From positions 1 to 37,762 of the forward strand of contig CACXAG010000020.1 of assembly GCA_902765585.1 (NCBI GenBank): a stretch of 37,762 nucleotides of DNA, given 5' to 3'. This stretch comes from an uncultured Prevotellaceae bacterium (GTDB lineage: Bacteria; Bacteroidota; Bacteroidia; Bacteroidales; Bacteroidaceae). Below the pieces are notes generated by a model that was not told where the DNA came from, searched no databases, and saw only the letters and a program-made list of their open reading frames with translations. Both the position numbers and the translations under genes were made by a program. This document shows, in pieces, positions 15,381 to 23,411 of this stretch; position 1 is the first letter of the stretch; every line of letters starts with the position of its first letter.

Positions 15381-15406
15381 GGGCTGAGGGCTGAAGGCTG
15401 AAGGCT
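15377..15406. repeat. CTGAGGG/CTGAAGG heptamer tract
   Basis: Four head-to-tail 7-bp units: CTGAGGG at 15377 and 15384, CTGAAGG at 15391 and 15398. The first covers the TGA stop codon at 15378-15380 of the HU-HIG frame as given. Confidence 0.8.
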
Positions 15407-15421
15407 AAAAACAACGAAGGG

Positions 15422-15457
15422 GACTGGCAGACTACGAGAGCTGCCGGTCTTCTTTTT
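15422..15457 (+). terminator. Intrinsic terminator after the HU-HIG gene
   Basis: GACTGGCAG pairs with CTGCCGGTC (one G-U pair) around a 10-base loop and is followed by TTCTTTTT. Confidence 0.7.
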
Positions 15458-15584
15458 GTGGCTTTGCTACCTGACGAAGCCCTTGGTGCGCCACTTGCCT
15501 GAGCGCCAGCGGCGGACGTCGCTTCAGGGAGTGTTGGGACATGGAGGCGGCAGTGTGTTAGCGGATGCTGGCAGGGCGAAAACG

Positions 15585-16754
15585 TCAACGGTTCTTGTGA
15601 GCCAGGAACCACTGGTGTGTGAAGAAGTGGTACATCAGCAGGGCAGCAGCAGTCAAGGCGAGACATATATATAATAAGGTGTCGCGCTGACCGTAGAGAA
15701 CGGCATAGCCAAGACCCACGCCGAGGGCGATGCCCGACTCCCAGCACAGGAAGAAGGTGCTCTGCGACGTGCCGCGCTGACAGTGGCGGCTCAGCTTGAT
15801 GAAGAACAGCAAGAAGCGCGAACCGATGATGCCTACACTCAGCCCCATCAGCAACGGGGCGACGGGTGACTGCGGTGCCACTAACAGTACCAGCAGGGCG
15901 GCCAGCAGCAGGATGAGTCCGCTGATGACCTCGCTCTTCAGTTCGGCATCGCGGAACACGAAGCGCTGGGCCAGCAGCGCCAGCAGGAAACCGCCCATCA
16001 TCAGCGCATAGAACAGCACCTGCAACGACAGCGTCAGCACCATACCGACGGTCAAGCTCACCAGCAGCAGGTTGGTGAACAGCGCCTCGCCATGCGACAG
16101 CAGGAAGCGGTCGAGCGAGGCCATGTGGACGCCCTCCTCGGGAGCACGGAACGGGAACACCACCAGCTTGATGAGTACCACGGCCAACAGGGCACAGCCG
16201 ATAGCACCGTAGAGCACCTTGTCGAAGCCCAGCAGGCCGTAGACCAGCAGGCCCGCCAACGGTCCTACCGACAGGGCAAAGCGTGCAAACCACGCCGCGC
16301 TGTGGTTGGCCTCGGTGCGCTGGTACGACTCGCAGGTGTCGATGATGAGCGTCGACGCCAGCACCATCTGCGCCAGTCCGAACGTGGCACCCAACAGCAG
16401 ACGCTGCAGCAGGATGACCCAGAACTCGACAAACTCGGAGTGCAGGCCGTCGATATACCAAAGCAGCGCCATGTCTAATGCCAGTCCGATGACGGCACAG
16501 ATGCACACCACGTTGCGGCGGTAGCGCTGCACCAGCCAAGAGCATTGTGCGCCCAGCAGGTACAGTCCCAAGCCGAAAGCACCCATCGACAGGCCGGTCT
16601 CCATGGGTGAAAAGTTCTCCGTCTCCATCAGCCACTGCGGCATGGTGGGCACCAGCACGTAGACTGCCGTCGTCAGCAGCAGGTCAGCCACCAACAACAG
16701 CCAAAAGTCTTTGTGCCATAACTTAATATGAACGGGGGTACTCTGTGTATTCAA
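15585..16754 (-). CDS. Major facilitator superfamily transporter
   Basis: 389 residues with about twelve hydrophobic helices in two sets, separated by a central loop (PFRAPEEGVHMASLDRFLLS), as in MFS permeases. The loop after helix 2-3 (YLLGAQCSWLVQRYRRN) carries the basic residues typical of MFS motif A. Substrate unknown. The only start before the first helix is a TTG at 16754, 3 bp after the panB stop; the first ATG would remove helix 1. The close spacing implies translation coupled to panB, but a role in pantothenate metabolism is only inference. The 130 bp after its stop hold no gene. Confidence 0.85.
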   Translation of the reverse strand: MNTQSTPVHIKLWHKDFWLLLVADLLLTTAVYVLVPTMPQWLMETENFSPMETGLSMGAFGLGLYLLGAQCSWLVQRYRRNVVCICAVIGLALDMALLWYIDGLHSEFVEFWVILLQRLLLGATFGLAQMVLASTLIIDTCESYQRTEANHSAAWFARFALSVGPLAGLLVYGLLGFDKVLYGAIGCALLAVVLIKLVVFPFRAPEEGVHMASLDRFLLSHGEALFTNLLLVSLTVGMVLTLSLQVLFYALMMGGFLLALLAQRFVFRDAELKSEVISGLILLLAALLVLLVAPQSPVAPLLMGLSVGIIGSRFLLFFIKLSRHCQRGTSQSTFFLCWESGIALGVGLGYAVLYGQRDTLLYICLALTAAALLMYHFFTHQWFLAHKNR

Positions 16755-16757
16755 TGC

Positions 16758-17579
16758 TTAATACGATTCGTTTTCATTAGGGAAGTCGCCACTCTTGACA
16801 TCGCTGACATAGTGGCCCACGGCGTCGGTGATGACCGAACCGATGTCGGCATAGCGGCGGAGGAAACGCGGTGAAAAGCCCTGCGTCATGCCCAGCATGT
16901 CGGCAATAACCAGCACCTGGCCGTCGGTACCGTTGCCGGCGCCGATGCCGATGGTGGGACACTTCACGGCCTTGGTGACCTCAGTGGCCAGGGCGGCAGG
17001 CACCTTCTCTAACGTGATGCCGAAGCAGCCGGCATTGCACAGCGCAATGGCGTCGCTCATCAGCTTGTCGGCCTCAGCCTGTTCCTTGGCACGCACGGCG
17101 TAGGTGCCGAACTTATTGATGCTCTGGGGCGTCAGTCCGAGGTGCGCCATCACGGGGATGCCGGCATCGAGGATGCGCTTCACCGTGTCGAGAATCTCCA
17201 CGCCACCCTCCATCTTCAGGGCGTCGCAGCCGCTCTCCTTCATAATGCGTATGGCATTGGTGACACCATCGGCGGGATTCACCTGGTACGAGCCGAACGG
17301 CATGTCGCACACCACCAACGCACGCTGGACGGCACGCACCACCGAGCGGGCATGGTAAATCATATAGTCGACGGTCATGGGCAGCGTCGTCGTGTTGCCG
17401 GCCATCACGTTCGAGGCGGAGTCGCCCACCAGAATAACGTCGATGCCAGCCTTGTCGACGATGCCAGCCATCGTGTAGTCATACGACGTGAGCATACTGA
17501 TCTTCTCGCCCTTCTGCTTCATTTCCATGAAGCGGTGCGTCGTCACCTTCCTATTGTCATTTACTAAATATCCTGCCAT
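16758..17579 (-). CDS. panB: 3-methyl-2-oxobutanoate hydroxymethyltransferase
   Basis: PanB adds a hydroxymethyl group from methylene-tetrahydrofolate to 2-oxoisovalerate, giving ketopantoate, the first committed step to pantothenate and CoA. At 273 residues it has the usual length. Family motifs are clear: [29 protein letters not shown] (metal-binding Asp), [17 protein letters not shown] (substrate Lys) and ITLEKVP (Glu base). It lies 68 bp after the HAD gene, with a 7-bp repeat tract in that gap, and 3 bp before the MFS gene. PanC and PanD are not in the window. Confidence 0.96.
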   Translation of the reverse strand: MAGYLVNDNRKVTTHRFMEMKQKGEKISMLTSYDYTMAGIVDKAGIDVILVGDSASNVMAGNTTTLPMTVDYMIYHARSVVRAVQRALVVCDMPFGSYQVNPADGVTNAIRIMKESGCDALKMEGGVEILDTVKRILDAGIPVMAHLGLTPQSINKFGTYAVRAKEQAEADKLMSDAIALCNAGCFGITLEKVPAALATEVTKAVKCPTIGIGAGNGTDGQVLVIADMLGMTQGFSPRFLRRYADIGSVITDAVGHYVSDVKSGDFPNENESY

Positions 17580-17596
17580 AATTCTGATTTCTAATG

Positions 17597-17659
17597 TTTA
17601 ATCTTTTATGTTTAATGTTTAATCTTTAATCTTTAATCTTTCATTTTTCATCTTTCATC
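17597..17659. repeat. TTTAATC/TTTCATC heptamer tract, nine units
   Basis: Nine continuous 7-bp units lie between panB and the HAD gene: TTTAATC-like at 17597-17638, then TTTCATT/C at 17639-17659. The last two carry the HAD stop codon (TGA, 17648-17650) and its final codons. The TTTCATC unit recurs at 36259-36300 and, reversed, at 32771-32791. Confidence 0.85.
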
Positions 17660-18277
17660 TCCGACGTAGTCGGTAATGACCTCGTCGCACATCGGACGGA
17701 TGGCCTCAGCGGAATTCGTGGTAGCCAGGCCGACGACATACATGCCGGCCGCCCTACCCGACTTCAAGCCGTTGAACGAGTCCTCGAACACCACACAATG
17801 CTCGGGGGCAATGCCGAAGCGCTCGGCAGCCTTCAGATAGCAGTCGGGATCGGGCTTGGAGCGCTCGAAGTCCTCGGCTGTCAGAATGGCGTCAAAGAGC
17901 CCCTTGAACTCGGGATGCGAACGGTAGACAGCCTCCATCTTGGGCTGGTTCGAACTGGTCACCACGGCGGTTTTCACGCCCTGGCTGCGCAAGGAGTGGA
18001 TATAGGCCTCGAAGCCTGCCACGTAGTCGTAGGACATCTGCCCCTCGTAGTCATTCAGGCGCTCAGTGATGAGGGCCTGCTTGTCGGCCAGCTCGCCCGA
18101 GAACCACGCGTCATAGATTTGCACCAGCGTCATGCCCTTGATTTCCTGCTCCAGTCCCGGATGCTCGGGATGGAACTCGCGGCACTGTGCGCCCCAAAAC
18201 ACGGTATACTGCGGTTCGGTGTTGAACACCACGCCGTCGAGGTCGAACAAGGCGGCCTGAAAATTCTTCTTCATCAT
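17648..18277 (-). CDS. HAD-superfamily phosphatase, beta-phosphoglucomutase-like
   Basis: 209 residues from ATG 18277. Motif I is FDLDGVVFNTE (nucleophile Asp and general-acid Asp), motif II VVTSSN, motif III region RSKPDPDCYLKAA (Lys), and motif IV VVFEDSFNGLKSGRAAGM. A helical cap lies between motifs I and II, as in subfamily I. Substrate is probably a small phosphorylated sugar or metabolite, not determinable here. An in-frame ATG exists at 18436, but the extra 53 residues are Ser/Thr/Pro-rich and overlap the 3' end of the barrel gene, so they are rejected. Confidence 0.88.
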   Translation of the reverse strand: MMKKNFQAALFDLDGVVFNTEPQYTVFWGAQCREFHPEHPGLEQEIKGMTLVQIYDAWFSGELADKQALITERLNDYEGQMSYDYVAGFEAYIHSLRSQGVKTAVVTSSNQPKMEAVYRSHPEFKGLFDAILTAEDFERSKPDPDCYLKAAERFGIAPEHCVVFEDSFNGLKSGRAAGMYVVGLATTNSAEAIRPMCDEVITDYVGDER

Positions 18278-18302
18278 CAGTCGTCGATTTCCACAATTCG
18301 GG

Positions 18303-18908
18303 TTAGAACTTGTAGCCGAGGGTGACGGCGACGACTTGGTTGCGAACGGTATCGTCAGAGTCGCTGAAGAGCTTGGTGATGCCGAAGTTGTAGCGCGCGT
18401 CGAGGGTGATGTGGTTGTACTCGTAGGACAGGCCAACGGGAATGGCGAGGTCGAACTTGTTCATCTTCGCACCTTCGTCCCCCAGCAGAACGTCCACCGC
18501 ACGGTCGAAGTCCACCTTCTCGCTGCCGACAACCATCTGCGCCTTGACCCTGTAGGCGGGCTGCACACCAGCCTTCAGCGCCAGTCCCGGCAGCACGTAA
18601 TAGTTGAGGGTAAAGGGGAATGCAGCATAGTAAATCTTCATCGTATAGTCGCCATCGGTCTGGTTGAACTTAGCGCCCTGGTCGGTGAAGAGCACGCCGC
18701 CGGCAATACTGAAATCGTCGTCAAAGAAATATTCGCACTCCACGCCATAGGTGACGTTGACCTTCATCTTGGCATCGTCCATGCCGGAGAGCGTACTCAG
18801 CGTAATACCAACACGGGGCTGGTAAAGCAAGTCACCATCTTCGTGCTGGGCACACACGCTGACTGTAGCCATTAAGGCAACAAAAGCCGTCAAAAATATC
18901 TTCTTCAT
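18303..18908 (-). CDS. Outer-membrane beta-barrel protein
   Basis: 201 residues with a signal peptide (MKKIFLTAFVALMATVSVCA, cleavage before Q). The rest alternates hydrophobic and polar residues in strand-sized blocks and ends in a terminal aromatic strand (NQVVAVTLGYKF) closing on Phe, the usual signature of barrel assembly. It resembles the Bacteroidales outer-membrane beta-barrel family (PF13568-like). It probably heads the operon with HAD, panB and MFS; 25 bp separate it from the HAD start. The start at 18908 follows the promoter; the longer frame to 18977 crosses it. Confidence 0.85.
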   Translation of the reverse strand: MKKIFLTAFVALMATVSVCAQHEDGDLLYQPRVGITLSTLSGMDDAKMKVNVTYGVECEYFFDDDFSIAGGVLFTDQGAKFNQTDGDYTMKIYYAAFPFTLNYYVLPGLALKAGVQPAYRVKAQMVVGSEKVDFDRAVDVLLGDEGAKMNKFDLAIPVGLSYEYNHITLDARYNFGITKLFSDSDDTVRNQVVAVTLGYKF

Positions 18909-18933
18909 TATTATAATATATTGGTTTTGGGCG

Positions 18934-18942
18934 ACAAAGGTA
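18934..18942 (-). promoter_or_regulatory. Promoter -7 box of the barrel-HAD-panB-MFS operon
   Basis: TACCTTTGT on the minus strand, 25 bp before the ATG at 18908. Confidence 0.8.
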
Positions 18943-19027
18943 CTAAAGTTTTCCTTTTCTGCCAAATAAATGCCCATAAACTACACAAAAAGAACCGTCC
19001 CTGTTGTGTAATTTCGTTTTTTTGCCG

Positions 19028-19036
19028 TACCTTTGC
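19028..19036 (+). promoter_or_regulatory. Promoter -7 box of rsmG
   Basis: TACCTTTGC ends only 3 bp before the ATG at 19040. A start of transcription about 7 bp after the box would fall at or just inside the start codon, so the mRNA is probably leaderless. A TTGTG 20 bp upstream may be the -33 box. Confidence 0.75.
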
Positions 19037-19039
19037 AGC

Positions 19040-19660
19040 ATGGAACAGATTCTAAAGTACTTTCCGCAGCTGACGGAAGAGCAGCAGCGGCAGATAGCAA
19101 TGCTCGACGAGCTGTATCGCGACTGGAACGCAAAGATTAACGTCATCTCACGCAAGGACATCGACAATCTGTACGAGCACCATGTGCTGCACTCGATGAC
19201 CATTGCACGGATGATTAACTTCCGTCCCGGCACTCGCATCCTGGACTTCGGGACGGGAGGCGGTTTCCCGGGCATTCCCCTGGCCATTCTCTTCCCGGAA
19301 TGCCAGTTCAAACTCATCGACGGCACGGGCAAGAAGATTCGTGTGGCGCAGGAGGTGGCCAATGCCATTGGACTGAAGAACTGCCAACCCGCCCATCTGC
19401 GCGGCGAAGACGAGAAAGGCAAGTACGACTTCATCGTCAGCCGTGCCGTGATGCCCCTACCCGACCTGGTGAAAATCGTCCGCAAAAACATCAGCAAGGA
19501 GCAGCACAACGCCCTGCCCAACGGCATCCTCTGCCTGAAGGGCGGCAACCTGGAGGCCGAGATGCAGCCGTTCCGCCGCATCGTTGAAACCGCTGAACTC
19601 AGCCAATGGTTCAGCGAAGAATGGTTTAAAGAAAAGAACGTAATATATCTACCAATATGA
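19040..19660 (+). CDS. rsmG: 16S rRNA (guanine-527-N7) methyltransferase
   Basis: RsmG uses S-adenosylmethionine to methylate G527 in the 530 loop of 16S rRNA. 206 residues, normal length. The SAM-binding loop is ILDFGTGGGFPGIPLAI (about 67-83), preceded by the family motif NVISRKDIDNLYEHHVLHS and followed by FIVSRAV. The start at 19040 was chosen because the promoter lies directly upstream; the upstream in-frame ATG at 19004 is not transcribed from it. Its stop overlaps the next start (ATGA), so translation is coupled. Confidence 0.95.
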   Translation: MEQILKYFPQLTEEQQRQIAMLDELYRDWNAKINVISRKDIDNLYEHHVLHSMTIARMINFRPGTRILDFGTGGGFPGIPLAILFPECQFKLIDGTGKKIRVAQEVANAIGLKNCQPAHLRGEDEKGKYDFIVSRAVMPLPDLVKIVRKNISKEQHNALPNGILCLKGGNLEAEMQPFRRIVETAELSQWFSEEWFKEKNVIYLPI

Positions 19661-20298
19661 CTATTCAGCGTTTTATATGCAACCCGTTGCAGGAGAACTG
19701 CTACGTGGTGAGCGACGAGAGTGGCGAGTGTGTCATCATCGACTGCGGTGCCTACTATCACGAGGAGAAGGAGGCGCTGGCTGCCTACCTCCGTAAAAAC
19801 AACCTGAAGCCCGTCCATCTACTGGCTACTCACGGCCACCTGGATCATAACTTCGGCAATGCCTACGTCTACGAACAATACGGACTGAAGGTGGAGATAT
19901 GTGCCGAGGACCAGCAACTGGTGGAGCAGCTGCACGAACAGGCCAGCAACCTCTTCGGCATGGACATCGAAGACGACCAGCCTCCTACGGGCCGACTGCT
20001 GCAGGATGGCGATAGCATCACCTTCGGCACGCATACGCTGAAGGTCATCCGCACCCCAGGCCACAGCCACGGCTCGTGTGTCTTCTATTGCAAAGAAGAG
20101 GGCGTTGCCTTTACTGGCGACACACTGTTCCGCATGAGCATCGGCCGTACCGACTTCCCCGAAGGCTCCTGGGCTCTGATGGTACAAAGTCTGAAATCCC
20201 TGGCTCGTGAGCTGCCAAAAGAAACCATCGTGCTCAGCGGTCACGGTCCGCAAAGCACGATGGCTGATGAGTTGCAGTATAACCCCTACCTCAGATAA
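19657..20298 (+). CDS. Metallo-beta-lactamase-fold hydrolase, glyoxalase II-like
   Basis: 213 residues. The metal-binding signature THGHLDH is at 58-64, with further ligands in TPGHSHGS and FTGDTLF and a final SGHGP. This short form lacks the extra C-terminal domain of true glyoxalase II and matches the YcbL-like class of single-domain hydrolases, often active on thioesters. Start codon overlaps the rsmG stop. The stop is only 3 bp from the stop of the convergent glycosidase gene, with a GTTCAAC repeat unit between. Confidence 0.9.
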   Translation: MTIQRFICNPLQENCYVVSDESGECVIIDCGAYYHEEKEALAAYLRKNNLKPVHLLATHGHLDHNFGNAYVYEQYGLKVEICAEDQQLVEQLHEQASNLFGMDIEDDQPPTGRLLQDGDSITFGTHTLKVIRTPGHSHGSCVFYCKEEGVAFTGDTLFRMSIGRTDFPEGSWALMVQSLKSLARELPKETIVLSGHGPQSTMADELQYNPYLR

Positions 20299-20301
20299 CG
20301 T

Positions 20302-21822
20302 TCAACGTTTTACCTTGACTTTGACCGTCTTGCTCTCGTTCTGGACACGGTTCAGGGCGGTTACGACGTATGTGCCGGGGACTTTTACTTCATAATAGGT
20401 GCCCGTGGTGAAAGCAACGATTTTCGATGCGTCCTCGGTGTCGATGCGCTCACCTTTGTCAAAGCGGTAGACGGCATATTTGAAGACGTCGGTCTGCCAG
20501 TTCTTCGACTTGGGAGCCGTCCAGAACAGCACGCGCTGACCGTCGATGTCGAGACATTTCAACTTGCGAACCTTCTTGGGCGCCTTCTTGCTGACATTCT
20601 TCTGCACAGGCATCAGGGCCGGTGTGCGCCAGTAGACGTTACGCAAAGAAGTACCATAGCTGCCAACATTGTCGACGGCAGCCTTGGCATACCACAGCAC
20701 GGTGCCGCGGACATTGGGCAACTGCTGATGCAGCGACATCTTGGCAGCCAGCTGGTGGCGGTTCTTGTTCCTCGGGTCGGCATTCTTGACGGTACGCTCG
20801 ACATCTTCACCAATATAGAGATCGGTATGGCGGATGTTTTCGCTCCACCAATGTATCAGCTCGTCGTAGTCGGCAGCCTTATTGCCTATCTCCCAATAAA
20901 TCTGGGGCACGCAATAGTCCATCCAGCCTTTCTTGTCCCACAACAGCACGTCGGCATAGAGGTCGTCGTAGTTCTGCAGGCCGTTGGTACGGCTGCCGTT
21001 GGGATCGCTGCGCTGGTTGCGGTAGATGCCGAAGGGGGATATACCGACTTTCACCCAAGGCTTGGCGTCATGGACGGTATAGTAGAGTTGTTCAATGAAC
21101 TGGTTGACGTTATAGCGGCGCCAGTCGGCCAAGTTGCTGAAACCGTGATTGTTTGCCCGGAAGTAGGCATTATCGGGAATGGGTACGCCTGCCACGGGAT
21201 AGGGATAGAAATAGTCGTCGATGTGCAGGCCGTCGACATCGTAGCGCGTCACAATGTCGCGCACCACGTCGCAGATATAGTTGCGGCACTCCTGCAAGGC
21301 AGGATTCAGCAGCGTCAGGCCATCGTACTGGAACGTCCATTCAGGATGCTGCACGACCACATGGCGCTGGGCATTGGCATGAGCCACCTTCGTCTTGGCA
21401 CGGTATGGGTTAATCCATACATGCAGCTCCATGCCGCGCTTATGGCACTCGCGAACCATCCATGCCAGGGGGTCCCAATAGGGGCTGGGGCGCACGCCCT
21501 GCTGTCCCGTCAGGTAGTAGCTCCACGGTTCCAGCGCACTCTCGTAGAGCGCATCGCACTCAGGGCGCACCTGGAAGATAACGGCATTGCAGCCGTCCTT
21601 CTGCAGTTCGTCCAGCTGGTATGTTAGCGTGCGCTGCATCGCCTCGGTACCGACACCCTTGAACTGTCCGTTTACACATTGAATCCAGGCTCCCCGAAAC
21701 TCACGTTTAACATTGAACGTTGAACGTTGAACGTTGAACGACGAATGTGAATCAACGGTGAGGATGTTGCCCAGGAGCAGTGTTAGCAATAATAGGATTT
21801 TTTTCATTCTGTAATTATTCAT
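20302..21822 (-). CDS. GHL10-type (DUF187) glycosidase-like exported protein
   Basis: 506 residues. After a signal peptide (MKKILLLLTLLLGNIL) comes a GHL10/DUF187 barrel domain: FRGAWIQ, AVIFQVRPECDALYESALEPWS, GMELHVWINPYRA, VDGLHIDDYFYPYP and WMDYCVPQIYWEIG. The last 110 residues look like a small beta domain. Related proteins act on cell-wall or surface glycans; the exact substrate is unknown. Starts at 21822 (ATGA overlap with the upstream gene) or 21807. Just after the signal peptide the sequence SFNVQRSTFNVK is encoded by a run of 7-bp repeats, so this join may be recently altered. The stop codon also lies in one such unit. Confidence 0.88.
   Translation of the reverse strand: MNNYRMKKILLLLTLLLGNILTVDSHSSFNVQRSTFNVKREFRGAWIQCVNGQFKGVGTEAMQRTLTYQLDELQKDGCNAVIFQVRPECDALYESALEPWSYYLTGQQGVRPSPYWDPLAWMVRECHKRGMELHVWINPYRAKTKVAHANAQRHVVVQHPEWTFQYDGLTLLNPALQECRNYICDVVRDIVTRYDVDGLHIDDYFYPYPVAGVPIPDNAYFRANNHGFSNLADWRRYNVNQFIEQLYYTVHDAKPWVKVGISPFGIYRNQRSDPNGSRTNGLQNYDDLYADVLLWDKKGWMDYCVPQIYWEIGNKAADYDELIHWWSENIRHTDLYIGEDVERTVKNADPRNKNRHQLAAKMSLHQQLPNVRGTVLWYAKAAVDNVGSYGTSLRNVYWRTPALMPVQKNVSKKAPKKVRKLKCLDIDGQRVLFWTAPKSKNWQTDVFKYAVYRFDKGERIDTEDASKIVAFTTGTYYEVKVPGTYVVTALNRVQNESKTVKVKVKR
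21704..21745. repeat. CGTTGAA heptamer tract inside the glycosidase gene
   Basis: Six 7-bp units (CGTTTAA, CATTGAA, CGTTGAA three times, CGACGAA) encode residues just after the signal peptide. It is the left arm of the inverted repeat whose right arm is at 22209-22236. Confidence 0.85.
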
Positions 21823-22236
21823 TTTTCTTTTTTCTTTTTTAGCGACTTGATAATCTTAATGAGTATAGCTCTAATTTTTTCGTTATCATCATAAATGGAA
21901 TCAAAACTGTCGTCTGTAAGATAGTCAGACTCATGAAGTAGCTCTAACCATGTTTTTGTTTCATCTGCTTCTTTCAGAGCGATAGTCAATTTACTAATAA
22001 AATCATTAGTACTCTGTGCATTCTCACTTTCTGTGATATTAGCACATATACTTGTCCCACTCCTAAGAACTTGTTTCCCAAGAATATCTACTACACGATT
22101 ATATTGATACGTTTTAAATAGATATTCTGTCATTTTTATGATTCGTAAAGCAAAAGCTTTCGATAATTTCAGAATCTCATTATCTTTCATTTGAATCAGT
22201 TCAATATCATTCGTCGTTCAACGTTCAACGTTCAAT
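21720..22236. repeat. 28-bp perfect inverted repeat around the four-helix gene
   Basis: The 28 bases at 21720-21747 are the exact reverse complement of 22209-22236, 461 bp apart. Both arms are built mainly of TTGAACG heptamers (reversed as CGTTCAA). They enclose the whole four-helix-bundle gene plus the start and signal peptide of the glycosidase gene. Confidence 0.85.
21819..22190 (-). CDS. Four-helix-bundle protein (23S rRNA intervening-sequence type)
   Basis: 123 residues matching the four-helix-bundle family first seen encoded in intervening sequences of 23S rRNA genes: LSKAFALRIIKMTEYLFK, VLRSGTSICANITESENAQS, DFISKLTIALKEADETKTWLELL. Function is unknown; some members are linked to diversity-generating elements. 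The gene is clearly more AT-rich than its neighbours and lies within a 28-bp inverted repeat, so it looks acquired. Its stop overlaps the start of the glycosidase gene (ATGA). No 23S rRNA sequence is nearby. Confidence 0.85.
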   Translation of the reverse strand: MKDNEILKLSKAFALRIIKMTEYLFKTYQYNRVVDILGKQVLRSGTSICANITESENAQSTNDFISKLTIALKEADETKTWLELLHESDYLTDDSFDSIYDDNEKIRAILIKIIKSLKKKKEK

Positions 22237-22244
22237 GTTCAACG
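22217..22244. repeat. GTTCAAC heptamer tract after smpB
   Basis: Four 7-bp units (GTTCAAC, GTTCAAC, GTTCAAT, GTTCAAC) end 1 bp before the smpB stop codon at 22246. They are the reverse complement of the units at 21704-21745. Confidence 0.85.
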
Positions 22245-22245
22245 T

Positions 22246-22725
22246 TTAGAAATTTTTCATAGCACGGTCCATGTCGCGGCGGTCTTCCTTTTCCTTGAGC
22301 GTCTGGCGCTTGTCGAACGACTTCTTACCCTTGCAGAGGGCAATGTCCATCTTGGCACGGCCTTTCTGGTCGATGAATACCAGCAACGGGACGATGGTAT
22401 AGCCCGTCTGCTTGGTGGCAGAGGCCAGCTTGGCAATCTCGCGCTTGGTGAGTAGCAACTTGCGGTCGCGCTTCAACTCGTGGTTGTTGTAAGAGCCGTA
22501 AAAATAGGGAGATATGTTCATTCCCTTCACCCACAACTCACCAGCGATAATTGTGCAATAGGTGTCCACGAGCGACGCCTTGCCAAGACGGATGCTCTTG
22601 ATTTCCGTTCCCGTCAGCACGATGCCAGCGGTGTAGGTCTCGATGAAGAAATATTCGAACGAGGCCTTCCTATTCTTAATACTCACAGGACTCTTTTTCC
22701 TGATCAGTTCTTCTTCTTTGTTCAT
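22246..22725 (-). CDS. smpB: SsrA-binding protein
   Basis: SmpB binds tmRNA and brings it to stalled ribosomes for trans-translation. 159 residues, normal length. Family motifs are visible: [34 protein letters not shown], then [21 protein letters not shown] and a basic tail [16 protein letters not shown]. Its start overlaps the stop of the DUF4375 gene (ATGA). The ssrA gene itself is not in the window. Gene end touches a 7-bp repeat tract. Confidence 0.96.
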   Translation of the reverse strand: MNKEEELIRKKSPVSIKNRKASFEYFFIETYTAGIVLTGTEIKSIRLGKASLVDTYCTIIAGELWVKGMNISPYFYGSYNNHELKRDRKLLLTKREIAKLASATKQTGYTIVPLLVFIDQKGRAKMDIALCKGKKSFDKRQTLKEKEDRRDMDRAMKNF

Positions 22726-23225
22726 TGTATCGTAGCAAAATGATCGATATGTTCATCTATATAATGGGCGATGGCGCTGGTCCATTGTTCTTCCTGTTCC
22801 ACAAACGCATCATCGAAGTCGTCGAATTCGGGATATTGCTCGAACAACGCCATAAACTCGTCCTCCGTACAGTCTTTCTCCAATGCCGCTCCGTACTTGT
22901 TATAAAGCGTGTGAGCATCGTATATCAGCTTGGACAGGTCGCGCAGCCCCCATAGCTTGAGGGCCTTGGCCAGCGGATTCTTGAAGATGAAGGGACCGTA
23001 GCCGTTGTGTATCAGTTGCACAAAACCGCCGTCCATCACCTCTTCGTGCAGCGTCTGCCATGCTAAGAGCGTAATCTGGTCGGCATTCAGCTGCGCCATG
23101 GTTTCTGCCGTCAGTTCACCACCGATGGCATCATGAATAGCCGTCACGAAACAGCCCACAAAGGCATCCATGCCTTCACCTGCAGCCTTGCGCAAGGCTT
23201 CGTCTTTCACTTTTACCTCTATCAT
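22722..23225 (-). CDS. DUF4375 (DMP19-like) protein
   Basis: 167 residues, acidic. The core [20 protein letters not shown], then [22 protein letters not shown], then [14 protein letters not shown], fits DUF4375, whose members are called DMA-mimic-protein-like; cellular role in bacteria is unknown. ATG at 23225 was chosen over the GTG one codon earlier. It leads the operon with smpB, with a leader of about 55 bases. Confidence 0.82.
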   Translation of the reverse strand: MIEVKVKDEALRKAAGEGMDAFVGCFVTAIHDAIGGELTAETMAQLNADQITLLAWQTLHEEVMDGGFVQLIHNGYGPFIFKNPLAKALKLWGLRDLSKLIYDAHTLYNKYGAALEKDCTEDEFMALFEQYPEFDDFDDAFVEQEEQWTSAIAHYIDEHIDHFATIQ

Positions 23226-23286
23226 CACAAACGGTTTTTTGTCAATTTATATCCCTACAACTACTATGAAATAAGCCATAATGGCT

Positions 23287-23295
23287 GCAAAGGTA
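23287..23295 (-). promoter_or_regulatory. Promoter -7 box of the DUF4375-smpB operon
   Basis: TACCTTTGC on the minus strand. It is back to back with the promoter at 23361, 66 bp away. Confidence 0.8.
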
Positions 23296-23360
23296 CAATT
23301 TTTTATAGAATCATGGATAAATAACTGCACAAAAATGATGGTAGTTTCAGATTTTTTTCT

Positions 23361-23369
23361 TAAATTTGC
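23361..23369 (+). promoter_or_regulatory. Promoter -7 box of the dicarboxylate transporter
   Basis: TAAATTTGC, 42 bp before the ATG at 23412. The -33 box is not clear. Confidence 0.65.
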
Positions 23370-23411
23370 AGCCATAACGACAAGAATAACTTAAAACTAA
23401 TACTAAAAGCT

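Noticed and set aside
15352..16635. Minus-strand 427-codon frame overlapping the MFS gene
   Set aside because: Out-of-frame Arg/Gly/Pro-rich translation of a clear membrane transporter gene.
18278..18436. N-terminal extension of the HAD protein
   Set aside because: Ser/Thr/Pro-rich shadow overlapping the barrel gene; motif I starts normally after the ATG at 18277.
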